Below are positions 9,092 through 16,984 of a DNA stretch of 64,000 nucleotides, in pieces. This DNA is from Ralstonia pickettii DTP0602 (GTDB taxonomy: Bacteria > Pseudomonadota > Gammaproteobacteria > Burkholderiales > Burkholderiaceae). Location: contig CP006668.1 in assembly GCA_000471925.1 (NCBI GenBank), positions 1,054,001-1,118,000 of the forward strand, read 5' to 3'. Each line of letters begins with the position of its first letter. The stretch's first letter is position 1. The position numbers and the translations under genes were made by a program. A model generated the notes under the pieces. That model worked only from the letters and a program-made list of their open reading frames with translations, ran no database searches and was not told the DNA's origin.

Positions 9092-9108
9092 GTGCGCCGG
9101 GAGACCGG
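9092..9108 (+). repeat. 17-bp start of a third group II intron
   Basis: GTGCGCCGGGAGACCGG repeats exactly the first 17 bases of both introns and directly follows the 3' end of copy 2. It then runs into unrelated sequence. It is best read as the stump of a third tandem copy, or the footprint of the event that made the array. Confidence 0.8.
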
Positions 9109-9734
9109 CAGTGGATAGCCCCTGGAATGGCGCACTCGTCAGGGGAAATGTGCAAGGGCCGCTGCCTGCTCCGCAGAAAATTATCCGGCGCGATGCCCGG
9201 CCGGCCCCCCTTGATATCGCCCTCGTACATCTGTGCGAACAGAAACACTGCCGTTGCTTGCCGCAGCTACGCGCGTCGTGTCGCAAATTGGTAAGTCAAT
9301 GTCCTGGCCAGATATGCGTGGCAGCGTGGAACGCCAGATACTTGTCGACCAGAAAGTCGGACAGTGACAGCGAGAGCGTCCTCTTGGGACTGCGGCGCAA
9401 TACATCTGCGTTCCGCACGACTTGACGTCACCACTACCGGAGATTCCGGAATCTGCTGCGGACCACAAACGGCAAAGCCGATGAGCGTGACCCGAAAGGG
9501 CGGTTTCTTTAACAACCAAAAAACCGATAAGTGTGGGCACTTGATAGCGAATGCGAAAGACTTCGGTCTGTCCGCTCAAAAGTCATCAGTGCTCACACAG
9601 CAAAACGCGACTAGATTTTCGGATTTGGTCAGTGGGTGTTCCGAGCTTAGGGGGCCGCTCGAAAGAGCGAGCAGTTGACTCACGCGTCGCCTGACCGGGA
9701 CCGACACCGAAAGGTCGCCCTTCGGGGGTAATGC
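9109..9734. other. gene-poor stretch downstream of the intron array
   Basis: No convincing gene was found. Minus-strand frames around 9066-9250 and 9181-9579 are short and overlap in conflicting frames, as expected for a decayed coding region or noncoding DNA. This was probably the sequence downstream of the porin before later insertions. Confidence 0.35.
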
Positions 9735-9826
9735 ATCAACTACCGTCGTTCCCGCGTAGGCGGGAAGCCAGTGACTTCAAACGACGCTGGATTCCCGCCT
9801 GCGCGGGAATGACAGTAGTGGTTGAT
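9735..9826. repeat. REP-like palindromic repeat
   Basis: Two arms of about 33 bases face each other: ATCAACTACCGTC then TTCCCGCGTAGGCGGGAA, and later TTCCCGCCTGCGCGGGAA then GACAGTAGTGGTTGAT. The GC-rich core is typical of the dispersed REP palindromes common in proteobacteria. It can fold into a long hairpin at the end of the transcription unit. Confidence 0.75.
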
Positions 9827-9828
9827 AC

Positions 9829-9846
9829 CTTAACTGAACGGCATTA
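9829..9846 (-). repeat. 18-bp IS-end-like sequence (inverted partner at 15860-15877)
   Basis: CTTAACTGAACGGCATTA is the exact inverse complement of 15860-15877, which borders an IS4-like transposase relic. It is therefore probably a solitary end of the same IS type. The two copies bracket the second catabolic locus. Confidence 0.55.
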
Positions 9847-9978
9847 CCGCCCTTCGGGGAGTTTGACGGGTGGATGAAGCTGTCCATGGCGTCAGCCGGC
9901 AGCCCATCCACCTGACTGGAGTCAGGATCGGGACAAGGCCGGCAAGAGCATTTATTCCCTGCCGCGCCGGCAAGCCAC

Positions 9979-10509
9979 TCAGCGGGCTTCAGGTTCGAGT
10001 TCGCAATCGAGCGAGTTGACGATGCGCGCTACCCCACAATAGAACGCGCCGGTCGCGAGCAGTTCCATCAGGTGCTTCTCTCCGAAACGCTCCAGCAAGG
10101 CCTTCATGGTCGGCGCGCTCGCGCCGCTGGCATGCGTCAGGTCGTCCGCGAGCTGTAGCACCAGGGCTTCGTCAGCGTCGAACAGCGCGCCATCCCGCCC
10201 GTCCGGCAATGCGGCCAGCTGCGCCGGCGTGACGCCTTCGGCCCGCGCCATATGCACGTGGTGTCCGTATTCGTACCCGGATTCGTGCCGCAAGGCGATC
10301 TGCACGATCAGCAGCTCGCGCAGCTTGCGCGAGACGGACAGGTCGTTGCGAAGGCCGCGCGAGCAAGGCGCCCACGCCTTGGCGAGTGCGGGGGACCAGG
10401 CCATCATCCGCCAGACGTTTAGCACCGTGCCTTGCTGCTTCATCTTCTCGAAGACGTCCTTCAGTTCGGGGTCCACGGTGTCCGTATCGACCATCCTCAT
10501 GCGTGCCAT
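9979..10509 (-). CDS. carboxymuconolactone decarboxylase family protein
   Basis: A 176-residue CMD-superfamily protein. The helix R-K-L-R-E-L-L-I-V-Q-I-A-L-R leads into E-S-G-Y-E-Y-G-H-H-V, the Glu/His version of the active-site region used where the AhpD C-x-x-C is missing. It lies downstream of the intact AraC regulator on the same strand, about 67 bp away, and may be co-transcribed. It is a different subfamily from the shorter CMD protein of locus 1 (2249-2641). The reaction is unknown. Confidence 0.8.
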   Translation of the reverse strand: MARMRMVDTDTVDPELKDVFEKMKQQGTVLNVWRMMAWSPALAKAWAPCSRGLRNDLSVSRKLRELLIVQIALRHESGYEYGHHVHMARAEGVTPAQLAALPDGRDGALFDADEALVLQLADDLTHASGASAPTMKALLERFGEKHLMELLATGAFYCGVARIVNSLDCELEPEAR

Positions 10510-10576
10510 GCTCTTGCCTCCATCAGTTTTCAGTGTCCCGCGACAAGCGAAATTATGACGATTGGCCGGTCGGCTG

Positions 10577-11632
10577 CTATTGATCAGCGGTCACATAAAC
10601 TTGTTCTTTTGTCTCACGCTGGCGCGCCCGCCGGGATTGAATGAAGCTGGTGTCGAAGCTGGCGTGGAACCAGTGCGCAAAGGCGCTGGCTGAGGAGAAA
10701 CCGAGCATCGAGGCCGCGTCTTCCAGCGAATGGTCGCTGTCGTCGCGCAGCGTCATCGCCCGCTCGCGGCGGACGGAATCCAGCACCGACTTGAACTGCC
10801 CGCCTTCGAGGCTCAGGTGCCGGTGCAGGGTCTGCCGACTGACACCCAGGTGCTGCGCAACCTTGTCGGCCGTGCAACGGCCGCTGCCCAATAAGGCCGC
10901 GATCAGGTGGCGCACGGTTTCCTTGCACCCCGGCTTGCGTTGGCTGAGTGAGGAGTCCATGAAGCGGCGCGCGAAACTCGCGAGCCCGGTCTGCGTCGAG
11001 GTCAGTGCACGGGTCATGTCGCTTGCCGCGCAGACGATTCCGTTGAAGTCGCCGTTGAACTCGAGGCGCTTGCCGAGGAAGGAACGGTGAAAGCTCAGAT
11101 CCCGTGGCGGCCGATGGGTGAAGCAAACCATACGAGGCTCCCATTTGGGCCCCAGAAGGTCGCGCAGCACCTGGAACATCACGCCGACCGTCAGCTCCAT
11201 CGCCTGGCGCGTCGGGACCGACTTGCCCAATATCAATTCCTCGCGGATGACGACAACGTCGTCTTCTTCATCCACCCGGGCTAGCAGAGCGTCGCTGAGC
11301 ACACGGTTGTAGCCCAGCAGCGTCTTGACCGCTCTCAGCGCCGTGCTCTCCTGCTTGATCACGAGGCTGACGGGGCCGAGTTCCCAGATATGGCGGCGGC
11401 TGGCCAGCCTGAGGCCGAACGCCTCCATGTCCGAGGTTTGCGCGCAGTGGTTCAGCAAGCGGCATACCGCCTCCATGCCGATCAGGGTCTCGCTGTCGTC
11501 GAGACACCGGCGCGGCAGGCCCGCCTTGCGCATCATCGCCAAGGGGTCGAGTCCAGCCGACTGCGCCAGATCGGCGAAGCCTGTCAGGCTGGCACTTCGA
11601 ATGAGGTGGGGCTGGTCGGTGGACATTTTCAA
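10577..11632 (-). CDS. AraC-family transcriptional regulator (intact)
   Basis: A 351-residue regulator. The N-terminal ligand-binding domain of the Arabinose_bd/OruR type covers about residues 20-200. The C-terminal AraC double helix-turn-helix covers about 245-335, with V-A-Q-H-L-G-V-S-R-Q-T-L-H-R-H-L as the first recognition unit and S-L-E-D-A-A-S-M-L-G-F-S-x-A-S-A-F as the second. It is divergent from BKACE copy 2, with the shared inverted repeat between. It probably activates the BKACE operon in response to its substrate. ATG codons at 11632 and 11626 are both possible starts. Confidence 0.9.
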   Translation of the reverse strand: MKMSTDQPHLIRSASLTGFADLAQSAGLDPLAMMRKAGLPRRCLDDSETLIGMEAVCRLLNHCAQTSDMEAFGLRLASRRHIWELGPVSLVIKQESTALRAVKTLLGYNRVLSDALLARVDEEDDVVVIREELILGKSVPTRQAMELTVGVMFQVLRDLLGPKWEPRMVCFTHRPPRDLSFHRSFLGKRLEFNGDFNGIVCAASDMTRALTSTQTGLASFARRFMDSSLSQRKPGCKETVRHLIAALLGSGRCTADKVAQHLGVSRQTLHRHLSLEGGQFKSVLDSVRRERAMTLRDDSDHSLEDAASMLGFSSASAFAHWFHASFDTSFIQSRRARQRETKEQVYVTADQ

Positions 11633-12821
11633 AAGTTTTTGATCCGTTACATCTAATCAATTCTACGCGACAACGGATCAATTCTGCCGAGGCGGCGACC
11701 CGCATCATAGCTACCAGCGCGCGGCCTGCCTTCGCAGACTCCGCAGCCTACAAAGGAGAACACCATGCACTTCCTCGACGGGGCCCTGCTGCCCGAAAAC
11801 CAGGAAAAACTTGTCATCACCGCCGCGCCTTATGGCCCGCAATGGGAGCCGGGCGACTTTCCCTCCGACATCCCGGTCACGATCGAGGAACAGGTGCAGA
11901 AGGCGGTGGACTGCTACAACGCCGGCGCCACCGTGCTCCATTTCCATGCTCGCGAGGACGATGGTTCTGGCTGCAAGAACCTCGACCGCTTCAACGAGCT
12001 GCTATCGCGCCTGAAGCAGGCGGTGCCCGACATGATCATCCAGGTCGGCGGCTCGATCTCGTTCGCACCGGTCGAGGAAGGCGCGCCCGCCGAGTGGCTG
12101 AGCGACGAGACGCGTCACATGCTGGCGCGCCTGAAGCCGACGCCCGAGCAGGTCACCGTGGCAGTCAACACCGGCCAGATGAACACGGTTGAGATCATGA
12201 CCCCTGAGGACTGCGCGGGAACCTCGTTCGAGCGCAAGGCGGTCTACGACGCCTATGAGGAGATGATCGTTCCGGCAGGGCCCGCCTGGTTGCGCGAACA
12301 CCTCGCCCAATTGGCGGCCAACGGCATCCAGCCGCACTTCCAGATCACCATGAAATCAGGCCTCGTCACCCTCGAGCGCCTGATCCGGCGTGGCCTCTAC
12401 AAGGGGCCGCTCAATGTGAATTGGGTCGCGCTCAGCGGCGGCTTCGACAACCCGGACCCCTACAGCATGATGGAGTTCATTCGCCTTCTCCCCGATGGGT
12501 CGACGCTCACACTGGAATCGCTGATGCGCGCCACCCTGCCGGTCAACACCATGGCGATCGCCATGGGCCTGCACGTGCGCTGCGGGATCGAGGACACGAT
12601 CTGGGGGCCCACCGGCGAGCCGATGTCCAGCGTAAAGCAGATCGAACAACTGGTGCGCATCTCGCACGAACTGGGACGGGGTGTCGCCTCGGCCCAGGAA
12701 GCGCGCGCCATCTTCAAGATCGGCACGCAGTACCAGACGACCGAGCAGACGCTCGCCGAGTTGCGTTATCCCACCGCTCGCCGTCCGGTCAGGCCGGCGC
12801 TGGCCGAACGCAAGGTGGCGC
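11406..12821. repeat. large direct repeat, copy 2 (partner at 241-1660)
   Basis: Same content as the copy at 241-1660, but here the AraC gene continues intact past the repeat edge. Third-base differences are few and scattered. The flanks differ completely on the right, where the hydrolase gene is decayed instead of intact. Confidence 0.9.
11639..11681. promoter_or_regulatory. inverted repeat in the divergent AraC/BKACE promoter region, copy 2
   Basis: TTGATCCGTT (11639-11648) and AACGGATCAA (11672-11681) form perfect 10-base arms just upstream of the araC-type start codon. ATCAATTCT is repeated within and after the spacer. It is conserved in copy 1. It is a probable operator for the regulator and may overlap both promoters. 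Confidence 0.5.
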
Positions 12822-12826
12822 GATAA
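11765..12826 (+). CDS. beta-keto acid cleavage enzyme (BKACE, DUF849), copy 2
   Basis: 353 residues, differing from the copy at 604-1665 by only a few (for example I to V near residue 260 and the last residues A-A to A-R). All active-site features, including LHFHARED, are kept. It shares the AAAGGAG ribosome-binding site. Downstream, the hydrolase is a relic, so this copy now leads to a Bug receptor, a quinone oxidoreductase and a TauD-like dioxygenase. Confidence 0.9.
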   Translation: MHFLDGALLPENQEKLVITAAPYGPQWEPGDFPSDIPVTIEEQVQKAVDCYNAGATVLHFHAREDDGSGCKNLDRFNELLSRLKQAVPDMIIQVGGSISFAPVEEGAPAEWLSDETRHMLARLKPTPEQVTVAVNTGQMNTVEIMTPEDCAGTSFERKAVYDAYEEMIVPAGPAWLREHLAQLAANGIQPHFQITMKSGLVTLERLIRRGLYKGPLNVNWVALSGGFDNPDPYSMMEFIRLLPDGSTLTLESLMRATLPVNTMAIAMGLHVRCGIEDTIWGPTGEPMSSVKQIEQLVRISHELGRGVASAQEARAIFKIGTQYQTTEQTLAELRYPTARRPVRPALAERKVAR

Positions 12827-12963
12827 GCGACGCACGACAGTCCGCAGCGCCGACACTGCTGCCGGTTCCCGGTCTGCGCCACGAGGCACCGGGCCACTGG
12901 CCAGCCTGCAGCGAACGCACTGGTCGGCGAGCTGGCGCTGCACGCGTCGATGCCTGGAGTTAG
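12827..12963 (+). pseudogene. remnant of the RBBP9-like hydrolase
   Basis: Just after BKACE copy 2, a reading frame shows V-P-G-L-R-H-E-A-P-G-H-W-P-A, matching the start of the hydrolase at 1662 (V-P-G-L-R-E-E-T-P-A-H-W-Q-A). It then breaks down, and the catalytic serine region is absent. This shows that locus 2 once had the same gene order as locus 1 and lost the hydrolase. Confidence 0.75.
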
Positions 12964-13011
12964 ATCGTCCGCAGTTCACCGCGTCGTGTGAAAAAAACCG
13001 AGGAGATATCC

Positions 13012-13983
13012 ATGAATGCTAGCCTTGCGTCTTGTCGTTTCGCGCTCGGCGCGTTGTTGCTGGCCTGCTCATCGCTGGCCCAGGCCTGGCCCGAGCGGGC
13101 CATCAAGATCATCGTCCCCGCGCCTGCCGGCGGAAACATGGACGCGCCGGCTCGCCTCTTTGCCAGCTATTTGTCCAAGGAGGTTGGCCAACCTGTCATC
13201 ATTGAAAACAAGGCGGGCGCCGGAGGCTCAATCGGCGTGCAGGCGATGCTGAACGCGCCTGCCGACGGCCATGTCATCCTATACACCAGCTCGAACGTGC
13301 TCACCGAAATACCGCACGTCATGAAGCCCCCCTACGACCCGATGAAGGACGTGCGGCCGGTGGCGGCGCTCACCCAGTACCGTTACGTGCTGGTCGTTGC
13401 GCAGGACTACCCCGCAAATGACCTGGCCGGCATGGCGCGGCAACTCAAGGCTGCGCCGGACAAGAGCAGCTTTGCTTCCCCGAGTCCCGGAACGATCGCG
13501 CAGCGCGGAGGTGAGATGCTCAATCTCAAACTCGGCGTGAACATGCAGCACGTGCCATATTCGGGTACTCCGCCCGCGCTGCTCGCGGTGATGTCCAATC
13601 AGGTCACGATGTGTCTGGACAGTGTCGTGACCTCGGGACCCCATCTGCAGAGCGGCAAAATCAAAGCGCTGGCCATCGCGGGCACCACCCGCTACCCCGG
13701 CATGCCGCAGGTTCCGACCTTCGCTGAACAGGGTTTTCAGGAGTTCAATGATTTCAGCAGCTGGCAGGGCATCGCGGTATCTCCCAAGGTGCCAACAGCC
13801 GTTGTCGAAAAGCTCTACGCCGTCACGCGCCGCATCGCGGGTCTGGCGCCGTTCCGCGACCAGGTCGCCAAGCTGAGATTCGAGCCAATCATGCCCGAAT
13901 CGCCGCAGCAATTCGCGCAGCGCCTGCAGTCGGACTACGACCACTTCGACGCGCTGAACCGCAAATTGACCCTGAAGCAGTAA
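13012..13983 (+). CDS. Bug-family tripartite tricarboxylate receptor, periplasmic
   Basis: A 323-residue Bug/TctC-type receptor. The signal peptide covers residues 1-25 (L-L-L-A-C-S-S-L-A-Q-A). The mature part starts W-P-E-R-A-I-K-I-I-V-P, followed by G-Q-P-V-I-I-E-N, A-G-A-G-G-S-I-G, A-D-G-H and V-P-T-F-A-E-Q-G-F. The ATG at 13012 is preferred over a GTG at 12988 because AGGAG lies just upstream and the signal peptide begins there. It is clearly diverged from the receptor at 2903, so the two loci may take up different compounds. Confidence 0.9.
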   Translation: MNASLASCRFALGALLLACSSLAQAWPERAIKIIVPAPAGGNMDAPARLFASYLSKEVGQPVIIENKAGAGGSIGVQAMLNAPADGHVILYTSSNVLTEIPHVMKPPYDPMKDVRPVAALTQYRYVLVVAQDYPANDLAGMARQLKAAPDKSSFASPSPGTIAQRGGEMLNLKLGVNMQHVPYSGTPPALLAVMSNQVTMCLDSVVTSGPHLQSGKIKALAIAGTTRYPGMPQVPTFAEQGFQEFNDFSSWQGIAVSPKVPTAVVEKLYAVTRRIAGLAPFRDQVAKLRFEPIMPESPQQFAQRLQSDYDHFDALNRKLTLKQ

Positions 13984-14017
13984 GACCTGACAAAACCTTG
14001 ATGGAAATGATCCAGCG

Positions 14018-15055
14018 ATGAAAGCAGCCATGATTATTCCGGGCCCGCAAGGCGGCCACCTGGAAATCCGCGAGATTCCCCGCCCGACGCCGGGTCCCGG
14101 CCAAGTGGTGGTGCAGGTGATGGCCTCGGGCCTGAACCGGGGCGAACTGATCCGGGTAGGGGAAGCGAAAAACGGCGGCCCGATACTGGCCGGCATCGAG
14201 TTCGCCGGCATGGTCAGCGAGGTCGGACCCGATGTGCACAGCGTGCGTGAAGGCGACCGCGTCACCGGCCACGGCTGGGGCGGCCAGTCCGAGTATGTGC
14301 TGGCCGCGGCGCGCGCGCTGATCCCGATCCCGGCCACGCTGTCCTGGGTCGAGGCGGCGGCATTCCCCAACGTGTTCATCAGCGCGCACGACGCGCTCGT
14401 CACCAACGGCGAGTTCCATTCCGGCCAATCCGTGCTGGTAAATGCCGCCACCGGTGGCATGGGACTGGCCGCCGTCCAACTCGCCGCCCAACTCGGCGCC
14501 AGCCAGGTCATCGCCACCTCGCGTTCGGCGGCCAAGCTGGCGCGGCTGCGTGAATACGGCGCGACCCACACCATCGATGCCTCGCAGTCGGACACCGTGC
14601 AGGCCGTGAAGGACGTCACCGACGGCCGCGGCGTGGACGTGATCATCGACTCGCTGGGCGGCGCGGTGTTCGACACCAACCTGAAATGCCTGGCCGTGCG
14701 CGGCCGGCTAGTCATCATCGCGCGGATGAGCGGCGTCGATACCGCCCAGGTCGACATCAAGCATATGTGGGTCAATCGGCTGAAGCTTGTCGGGACCACC
14801 TTCCGCACCCGTACCGAGCAAGAACGGCTCGCCTTGATCGAAGCGTGCGCGCGCGATGTGCTGCCGCTGCTGCACGAGAATCGCCTCAAGATGCCGGTCG
14901 ACCGCCTGTTCGCACTTGACGACATCGCACAGGCCCACGCCTACATGGCAACCAACCAGCACTTCGGAAAAATCGTCCTGGCCGTCCACAAGAGTGTGAT
15001 GGCGGCCGCCGCGCCAATCACCATGTCGCAGACTGCGACGAAGGAGCTTGCATGA
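14018..15055 (+). CDS. quinone oxidoreductase-like zinc-independent MDR enzyme
   Basis: A 345-residue medium-chain dehydrogenase/reductase of the quinone oxidoreductase type. The N-terminal GroES-like fold contains P-x-P-G-P-G-Q-V-V-V and G-L-N-R-G-E. A-G-I-E-F-A-G-x-V follows. The nucleotide-binding fold has V-L-V-N-A-A-T-G-G-M-G near residue 145, fitting NADPH. The usual catalytic zinc Cys/His set is not seen. It should reduce an enone or quinone-like bond. Its stop overlaps the TauD start (ATGA). Confidence 0.85.
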   Translation: MKAAMIIPGPQGGHLEIREIPRPTPGPGQVVVQVMASGLNRGELIRVGEAKNGGPILAGIEFAGMVSEVGPDVHSVREGDRVTGHGWGGQSEYVLAAARALIPIPATLSWVEAAAFPNVFISAHDALVTNGEFHSGQSVLVNAATGGMGLAAVQLAAQLGASQVIATSRSAAKLARLREYGATHTIDASQSDTVQAVKDVTDGRGVDVIIDSLGGAVFDTNLKCLAVRGRLVIIARMSGVDTAQVDIKHMWVNRLKLVGTTFRTRTEQERLALIEACARDVLPLLHENRLKMPVDRLFALDDIAQAHAYMATNQHFGKIVLAVHKSVMAAAAPITMSQTATKELA

Positions 15056-15855
15056 CCATAAGGATCACACCACTCACCGGCTCGATCGGTGCCTCGGTCG
15101 AAGGCGTTTCGCTCTCGGAGCCCTTGACCGACGAACGGTTCGAGCAACTGAGCAAGGCATTCCTGCAGCACTGCGTGCTGGTGTTCCGCGAGCAGCCGCT
15201 CAAGCCCGCGGCTCAGCTGGATTTCATCCGTCACTGGGGCGAGCCGGTCGTTCCGGCCTTGCTGTCCAAGCTGCGGCTCGATGAGTATCCCGAAGTGGTC
15301 CAGATCCGAACGGCGCCGAAGGAGCTGATTTCGACCGAGGCCTGGCACTACGATGCGCCGCACACGCCCGTGCCGCCCAAGATCACCATGCTCAGCGCGC
15401 AGGTGGTGCCGGTGGGTGGCGACACGATGTGGTGCAACCAATATCTCGCCTACGATAGGCTGACTCCCGTCATGCAACGCATGCTGCAAGACTTGCGCGT
15501 CCATTTCCGCGCCGTGCGGCTGGCCCGCTCCCAAGGCGTGTGCGAGTCGGATGTGCCCTCCGCCGTGCATCCGATGGTGCGCACGCATCCGGAGACCGGC
15601 CGCAAGGCGCTCTACATCGGGCATCCGGACAATGTGATGGGCATTGAGGGCATGACGGAGGCCGAAGCCCGGCCCTTGCTGAACTTCCTATATGAGCACA
15701 GCACGCAGCCGGACAACATCTACCGCCACATGTGGCGCGTCGGCGATGCGCTGATGTGGGATAACCGGTGCACCATGCACTATGCGGTCCACGACTACGG
15801 CAACCACGAGCGCCTTTTGAACCGGGTCACCCTAAAGGGCGAAGTGCCCGCTTGA
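15052..15855 (+). CDS. TauD/TfdA-family 2-oxoglutarate/Fe(II) dioxygenase
   Basis: A 267-residue dioxygenase of the TauD/TfdA family. It has the N-terminal G-S-I-G-A-S-V-E-G-V motif, the iron pair H-x-D in A-W-H-Y-D-A-P-H near residue 100, the distal His in C-T-M-H-Y-A-V-H-D-Y, and an Arg (N-R-V-T-L-K-G) for 2-oxoglutarate. It should hydroxylate and often cleave a substrate using O2 and 2-oxoglutarate. It is translationally coupled to the oxidoreductase and is followed by a strong terminator at 15928. Confidence 0.9.
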   Translation: MTIRITPLTGSIGASVEGVSLSEPLTDERFEQLSKAFLQHCVLVFREQPLKPAAQLDFIRHWGEPVVPALLSKLRLDEYPEVVQIRTAPKELISTEAWHYDAPHTPVPPKITMLSAQVVPVGGDTMWCNQYLAYDRLTPVMQRMLQDLRVHFRAVRLARSQGVCESDVPSAVHPMVRTHPETGRKALYIGHPDNVMGIEGMTEAEARPLLNFLYEHSTQPDNIYRHMWRVGDALMWDNRCTMHYAVHDYGNHERLLNRVTLKGEVPA

Positions 15856-15859
15856 AAAG

Positions 15860-15877
15860 TAATGCCGTTCAGTTAAG
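15860..15877 (+). repeat. terminal-repeat-like end of an IS4-type relic
   Basis: TAATGCCGTTCAGTTAAG lies between the TauD stop and the IS4-like transposase relic. It is the perfect inverse complement of 9829-9846. It is probably the right end of the relic element. Confidence 0.55.
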
Positions 15878-15907
15878 TCCTTTCCGAGGTACCGGACGGT
15901 GTAGAGC

Positions 15908-16310
15908 TTAGGCAGGGCTTTGACCACACGGGGGCAAATACGCCCCCGTCGTTTTTGTACGATCGCCAACTGAAATTTGGCGCGCATGCGCTGCCGGCAG
16001 CTTGCCTGGGGCCATGCCGGCTGCCCAGATCAGTTCACCCTGTATCAGGCGCAGAGCTCGTTTTGATTTCCCAACGGCGGCGGTAGCACGCAAGGATATC
16101 GGTGGGCTTGAAGCGTCGACGGTCCGTCAATCACGGTCAACAGGATGCGATCTGAGTCCTTGTCTCGAATCGCACGAGCTGTCCAGCTCATTGGCAAGGC
16201 CGGATTCTTGGTCCGCGCCTGAGTCAAGACCTTCATCTGGACGATGCCATCGTCGTCGCTGCCTGAGAGCAGCGGGGCTAAGAGCGACGTCGTCGCGCAT
16301 TATTCCTTGA
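15908..16310 (-). pseudogene. IS4-family transposase relic (C-terminal part)
   Basis: Two overlapping minus-strand frames, 16236-16045 and 16093-15908, show pieces such as V-L-T-Q-A-R-T-K-N-P-A-L-P and A-L-R-L-I-Q-G-E-L-I-W-A-A. These look like the end of IS4-type transposases. The frames are interrupted by stops and shifts, and the N-terminal half and catalytic core are not recognisable. Family assignment is from motif memory and is moderate. Confidence 0.5.
15928..15956 (+). terminator. rho-independent terminator after the locus 2 operon
   Basis: ACGGGGGC (15928-15935) pairs with GCCCCCGT (15942-15949) across a 6-base loop and is followed by CGTTTTT. It lies 73 bp after the TauD-like stop codon. 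The sequence is also nearly symmetrical, so it could serve the converging transposase relic. Confidence 0.8.
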
Positions 16311-16737
16311 TGAAGTTCTCGGCCATCCCGCAGCTTCGCTCATCCGTGACGAACTTCTTTTCACTTTCTCACTGGACGACCGACGTTGGCCGATGAAGCG
16401 ATTTGAGTCGCTCGCCAGCGAAAGTCGTAAGCTTCCGGGACCCGACGTTCCAACGACCAAGGGATCGGACGGTCTACGGCGCTTCATGGCCAGCTGCTGC
16501 GGCTTCGTTCCCTCCCCGACTCGCAAACGCGTGGACCGGATCCACGTGACGCCGGCGTTGCAAGGGCGTGGCATAAGGTTCGATAACGTTGTGCTTATCG
16601 CGTGCTCCCCACGCGAAGGGGGCGGGCTTGGTGATCTTGTATCCGAGACAGCCACGCGCGGAAGGCAAGGAAGCGTACCCGGATGCCAGAACTGCAGCCG
16701 TTGAAAGCGCAGTGACCCGCGGTGGCGGTGGCGACGG

Positions 16738-16893
16738 CTAAGGTGCAACGAATTGGGCCGCAAAGGGCGACTTGCGTCTACGATGCAAGCCATCGGTCGG
16801 TCGATGCCAAGACTGCTAAGCTCCTCTGCTGATGTCACAAGGCCTTTGGGGGGGGCAAAATTCCGTCTTGCGGCCCAATTTGTTGCACCTTAG
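16738..16893. repeat. 156-bp miniature inverted-repeat element (MITE-like)
   Basis: CTAAGGTGCAACGAATTGGG at 16738-16757 continues GCCGCAA. The inverse complement of this 26-base arm occurs at 16868-16893 with one mismatch. The 104 bases between contain no gene. Short size, long near-perfect terminal repeats and lack of coding fit a non-autonomous transposon. No parent transposase with these ends was seen in the window. Confidence 0.7.
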
Positions 16894-16984
16894 GTCATTC
16901 CTGCGTAGCTGGCTTGTCTAGCCGCTTATTCGTCTCTCCAACGCTGGCTTGTGGCGAAACAAGTCGGCCGGCGGCCCCGAGGCG

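Noticed and set aside
9002..9286. Minus-strand frame after intron copy 2
   Set aside because: It overlaps intron domains V and VI and changes frame with neighbouring candidates. No consistent protein emerges.
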